Of a stretch of 64,000 bases of DNA, positions 61,864 through 64,000 are shown in pieces. A program made the position numbers and the translations under genes. This stretch comes from Gracilaria domingensis (lineage: Eukaryota > Rhodophyta > Florideophyceae > Gracilariales > Gracilariaceae). Each line of letters begins with the position of its first letter. Positions within the stretch are counted from its first letter, which is position 1. Below the pieces are notes generated by a model. The model was not told the origin of the DNA. It ran no database searches and was given only the letters and a program-made list of their open reading frames with translations. Location of the stretch: assembly GCA_022539475.1 (NCBI GenBank), contig VCMS01000077.1, forward strand, positions 62,001 to 126,000, given 5' to 3'.

Positions 61864-62711
61864 TGTAGTGCAAAACCGTGACGCGAACGGACAAAAACCA
61901 GCCGCATACGCGGAAGCACTCAAGGAGTTCAGCCTTGCTCCCTGTGAGGGGTGGCGCAGCGGAAGAGCCCTCCGATGGGGTCGACACGTGCCGGGCGTAA
62001 CTCCGGGCGACCCGTTCCTGACTTACAGACGGAGGTCGGGGGGGAAAGACCAGCCACAGATGTGGAAGATCCGAGACAGCGGTGCGGGCAAATGTAGGGG
62101 CAAACGAAGGAAAAGAGCCGTGTATACGGACACAGGCCCTGTAATAGAAGGGAAAAGAAAAGGAGAAACAAAGCAAAAGAAATAATAACCTGATAACCGG
62201 GCGGAGAACAGCCGTAAGAACGGGAAAAACAAGAACAAAACAAGGCACCAAAATAAACGACAATGTCCGTATGTAAACGGTGGCTCCTCAGAGACGCGAG
62301 GCGGATAAGCACTGCCGTATTCGACACGGACGCTCTCCGAAGAGTCGCGGTCGCGTGCGGGCGATAGACTTAGAGCCGAACACTCGGTTGACTTTACTTC
62401 CCAGAAGGATGGCCAGTCGGCCGGCCCTTAAGTAGGGATCACTACAGTATCTAATCAAACTAATATCCCGGCACACATCCGGCCACAGCCACACACGTGT
62501 ACCGTGCCCCGTCGGCTCAAAGGGGCAATCCGCAAAAGCGGCAATATCCACCACGTGGACACCTGATGTGCCCACAACCAGGCCAACAAATAAACATTCT
62601 CCCACCAAGGGCTATCCTATCCTCACCATCTGAGACACCATTCCGGCATACCGGCACATCTGCGATTAGCAGCACGAGCGAGGCCGGAGTTCCCGGGGTC
62701 ATTGCACTACA
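61864..62711 (-). repeat. LTR (5' LTR of the young element)
   Basis: 848 bp, direct copy of 54,723-55,570 with one difference noticed by eye. As the 5' LTR it should carry the promoter. I did not identify a certain TATA box. Confidence 0.95.
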
Positions 62712-62716
62712 GAAAG
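62712..62716. repeat. Target-site duplication GAAAG, right
   Basis: Exact copy of 54,718-54,722. Together they show that the element between them inserted here as one unit. Confidence 0.9.
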
Positions 62717-64000
62717 GACGGAGACACCTTGGATTGAAGGAATTGAAGCCGAAAAACCTACTGTATCGGAAGCTGCTATCGTATCGATATTATCGGCTGG
62801 AAGACACGACGCCGCAGAGGATCCCACGTGGGACTGGCAAAGTGCGAAATCATCTCCGACAAATGGAGCTCACGCCAAAGCCCCACAAGTTCTCTGGGGA
62901 ATATCCAATTCTTGTCTTGGATTTTCTTGGCCGCTTCGTGGCGGAAGCCGATGTACTTCGGATGAGTGAGGCACAGGCCTACATTGCACTGCCGTACTTT
63001 TTGATGGGCGTAGCCGAAGATCAATTCAATTCGGTTCGTGGGTCGTCTCGCGCCTCCGAAGGAGGAGTTACGTGCTGGCTGGAAGCGGTATAATATCTCC
63101 TGCGCTCTTACGCGGGAGGCAGTGCGATACAGGGTGCTATACTCGCGCTGCGAGATACGAAGCAAGGAGCCGATGAGTCGGAAACCGTTTATTCTACCCG
63201 CCTCAACAACGCTTTTCACAGATGTGGCAACGTATTCTCCGCAGCTGAGCGGTGTACGATGTTTGTTGATGGACTGGACCGATCAATTCGGACGTTGGTA
63301 GCCCGGTATCGGGAGAACAAACGCCGGATTACCTATCTGGAACTCGTACATTTCTCCCAAGCTGAGGGACATGCAGCTCGCGCACGCGCCGCCTCCTTCA
63401 TGTAGAAGGCCTGGACTCTTCTTTGCCTCTATCGCGAGGTTCGGTTCAAGGAGGTTATAACAACCTGCACATGTTACAGGCTGATGGTTCAATGCGGGCT
63501 ACGGAGTTTCCGTCAACGACGGAGCCGTCTACTGTTGACGTAGACCCCGCTCTGTACACCGGTCAACCCGTTTGGGATTTGCACGTGCCACACGCTGGTG
63601 GATATCGTAGTCAACGCCCTGGTTAGAGGGATCCCTATCCTCCACGACAGGAGCGCCGTCAGCCGAATCCGAATCTCCTCCGGCACCTTATTTGCCACAC
63701 CTGTTACAGGCATGGACACATCGCTCCGAATTGTTTTTATGCCCATACGGGATATGGCGAAGATCGTCCCTCAGTATGAGTCGTTGACGCCCGCCGAACG
63801 GGAACGTGTTCCCGACAAGTCGTACCTTCGTGCGAAGGCGGAGACTCAACCTGGAAGCCAGGAAACGGTGCCATCGAAAGGTGGAACTGTATCCGCTCCT
63901 GCGGAATCGAAACCTCTGCAGATTGGCGGCGAAGCTCAGAAATGGAAAGGCGCCCCCAGCCACGGGGTCAAGCGCGCCTGAGGCTGAGAAGCCTCGCTTC
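62712..64000 (+). mobile_element. Older LTR-type element, right part (gag), running off the window
   Basis: This continues the element interrupted at 54,722. It contains a capsid-like gag segment (KPHKFSGEYPILVLDFLGRF, DVLRMSEAQAYIALPYFLMG) and a zinc-knuckle segment near 63,690-63,760 with C-x2-C-x4-H-x4-C spacing. The element is truncated by the window edge, so its pol region and 3' LTR are not visible. It appears broken by a few changes besides the insertion. Confidence 0.65.

Larger units (their letters stand above)
54723..62711 (-). mobile_element. Young LTR retrotransposon (Ty3/gypsy-like), 7,989 bp, structurally complete
   Basis: The hallmarks are all present. There are two 848-bp direct LTRs (54,723-55,570 and 61,864-62,711) starting TGTAGTGCAA and ending TTGCACTACA. 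The 5-bp target duplication is GAAAG. A TGG-starting candidate primer site lies three bases inside the LTR, and a polypurine tract abuts the other LTR. The element runs on the minus strand with gag-like and protease/partial-RT frames at 61,808-58,996, then about 3.4 kb with no recognisable RNase H or integrase. I noticed a single difference between the LTRs, so insertion was very recent. The pol region looks incomplete, and the related copy at 47-53 kb has the same layout, so the element is probably non-autonomous and moved by enzymes from elsewhere. Confidence 0.93.

Overview
The window is nuclear DNA of a eukaryote with compact, intron-poor genes. Most protein-coding genes are single exons, but at least three have short GT-AG introns (41, 57, 72, 105 and 189 nt). 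The proteins are typical of the eukaryotic nucleus and cytosol: a GARP/MYB factor, NOL10, SRP68, SPT20, RCC1 repeats, a BAR/J-domain protein and a lipase-3. The plant-type GARP factor and the plant-like SPT20 suggest an alga. A unicellular red alga fits the gene density and intron scarcity, but that is an inference and no species is claimed.

Layout. 1-32 kb is a gene-dense host block. In order it holds a GARP transcription factor (+), an Hc1-like chromatin protein (+), NOL10/Enp2 (-), D-cysteine desulfhydrase (+), SPT20 of SAGA (-), a small membrane protein (+), a three-exon unknown gene (-), a dead fragment of SPT20 (+), an unknown gene (-), a BAR plus J-domain auxilin-like protein (-), SRP68 (+), a two-exon lipase (-), a three-exon basic nuclear-looking protein (-) and an RCC1-repeat protein ending in a CaaX box (-). 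Several neighbours are divergent pairs with short shared promoters (NOL10/desulfhydrase, SPT20/membrane protein, BAR-J/SRP68) or convergent pairs with only tens of bases between stops (Hc1/NOL10, SRP68/lipase).

32-43 kb is AT-richer and gene-poor. It holds a cluster of fold-back repeats, one secreted cysteine-containing protein with a clear TATA box, and a DNA-transposon-like gene whose two halves are about 2 kb apart. The intervening segment carries an acidic ORF and a six-copy GC-rich tandem repeat.

43-64 kb is a mobile-element block. It starts with a large unrecognised ORF (44.5-46.7 kb, RGG-rich tail). Next comes a decayed plus-strand LTR element (47.4-53.2 kb). After that an older gag-bearing element is split by a structurally complete, very recently inserted LTR element at 54,723-62,711 on the minus strand. 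That element has 848-bp LTRs, a 5-bp target duplication GAAAG, a candidate primer site and a polypurine tract. The decayed copy and the young one share the same unusually short pol region and the same spaced CACGTG array, so the family looks non-autonomous yet recently mobile.

Functionally the host genes cover transcription control (GARP, SPT20), chromatin (Hc1-like), ribosome biogenesis (NOL10), secretory targeting (SRP68), clathrin uncoating or membrane remodelling (BAR-J), sulfur amino-acid metabolism and lipid hydrolysis. They do not form one pathway.
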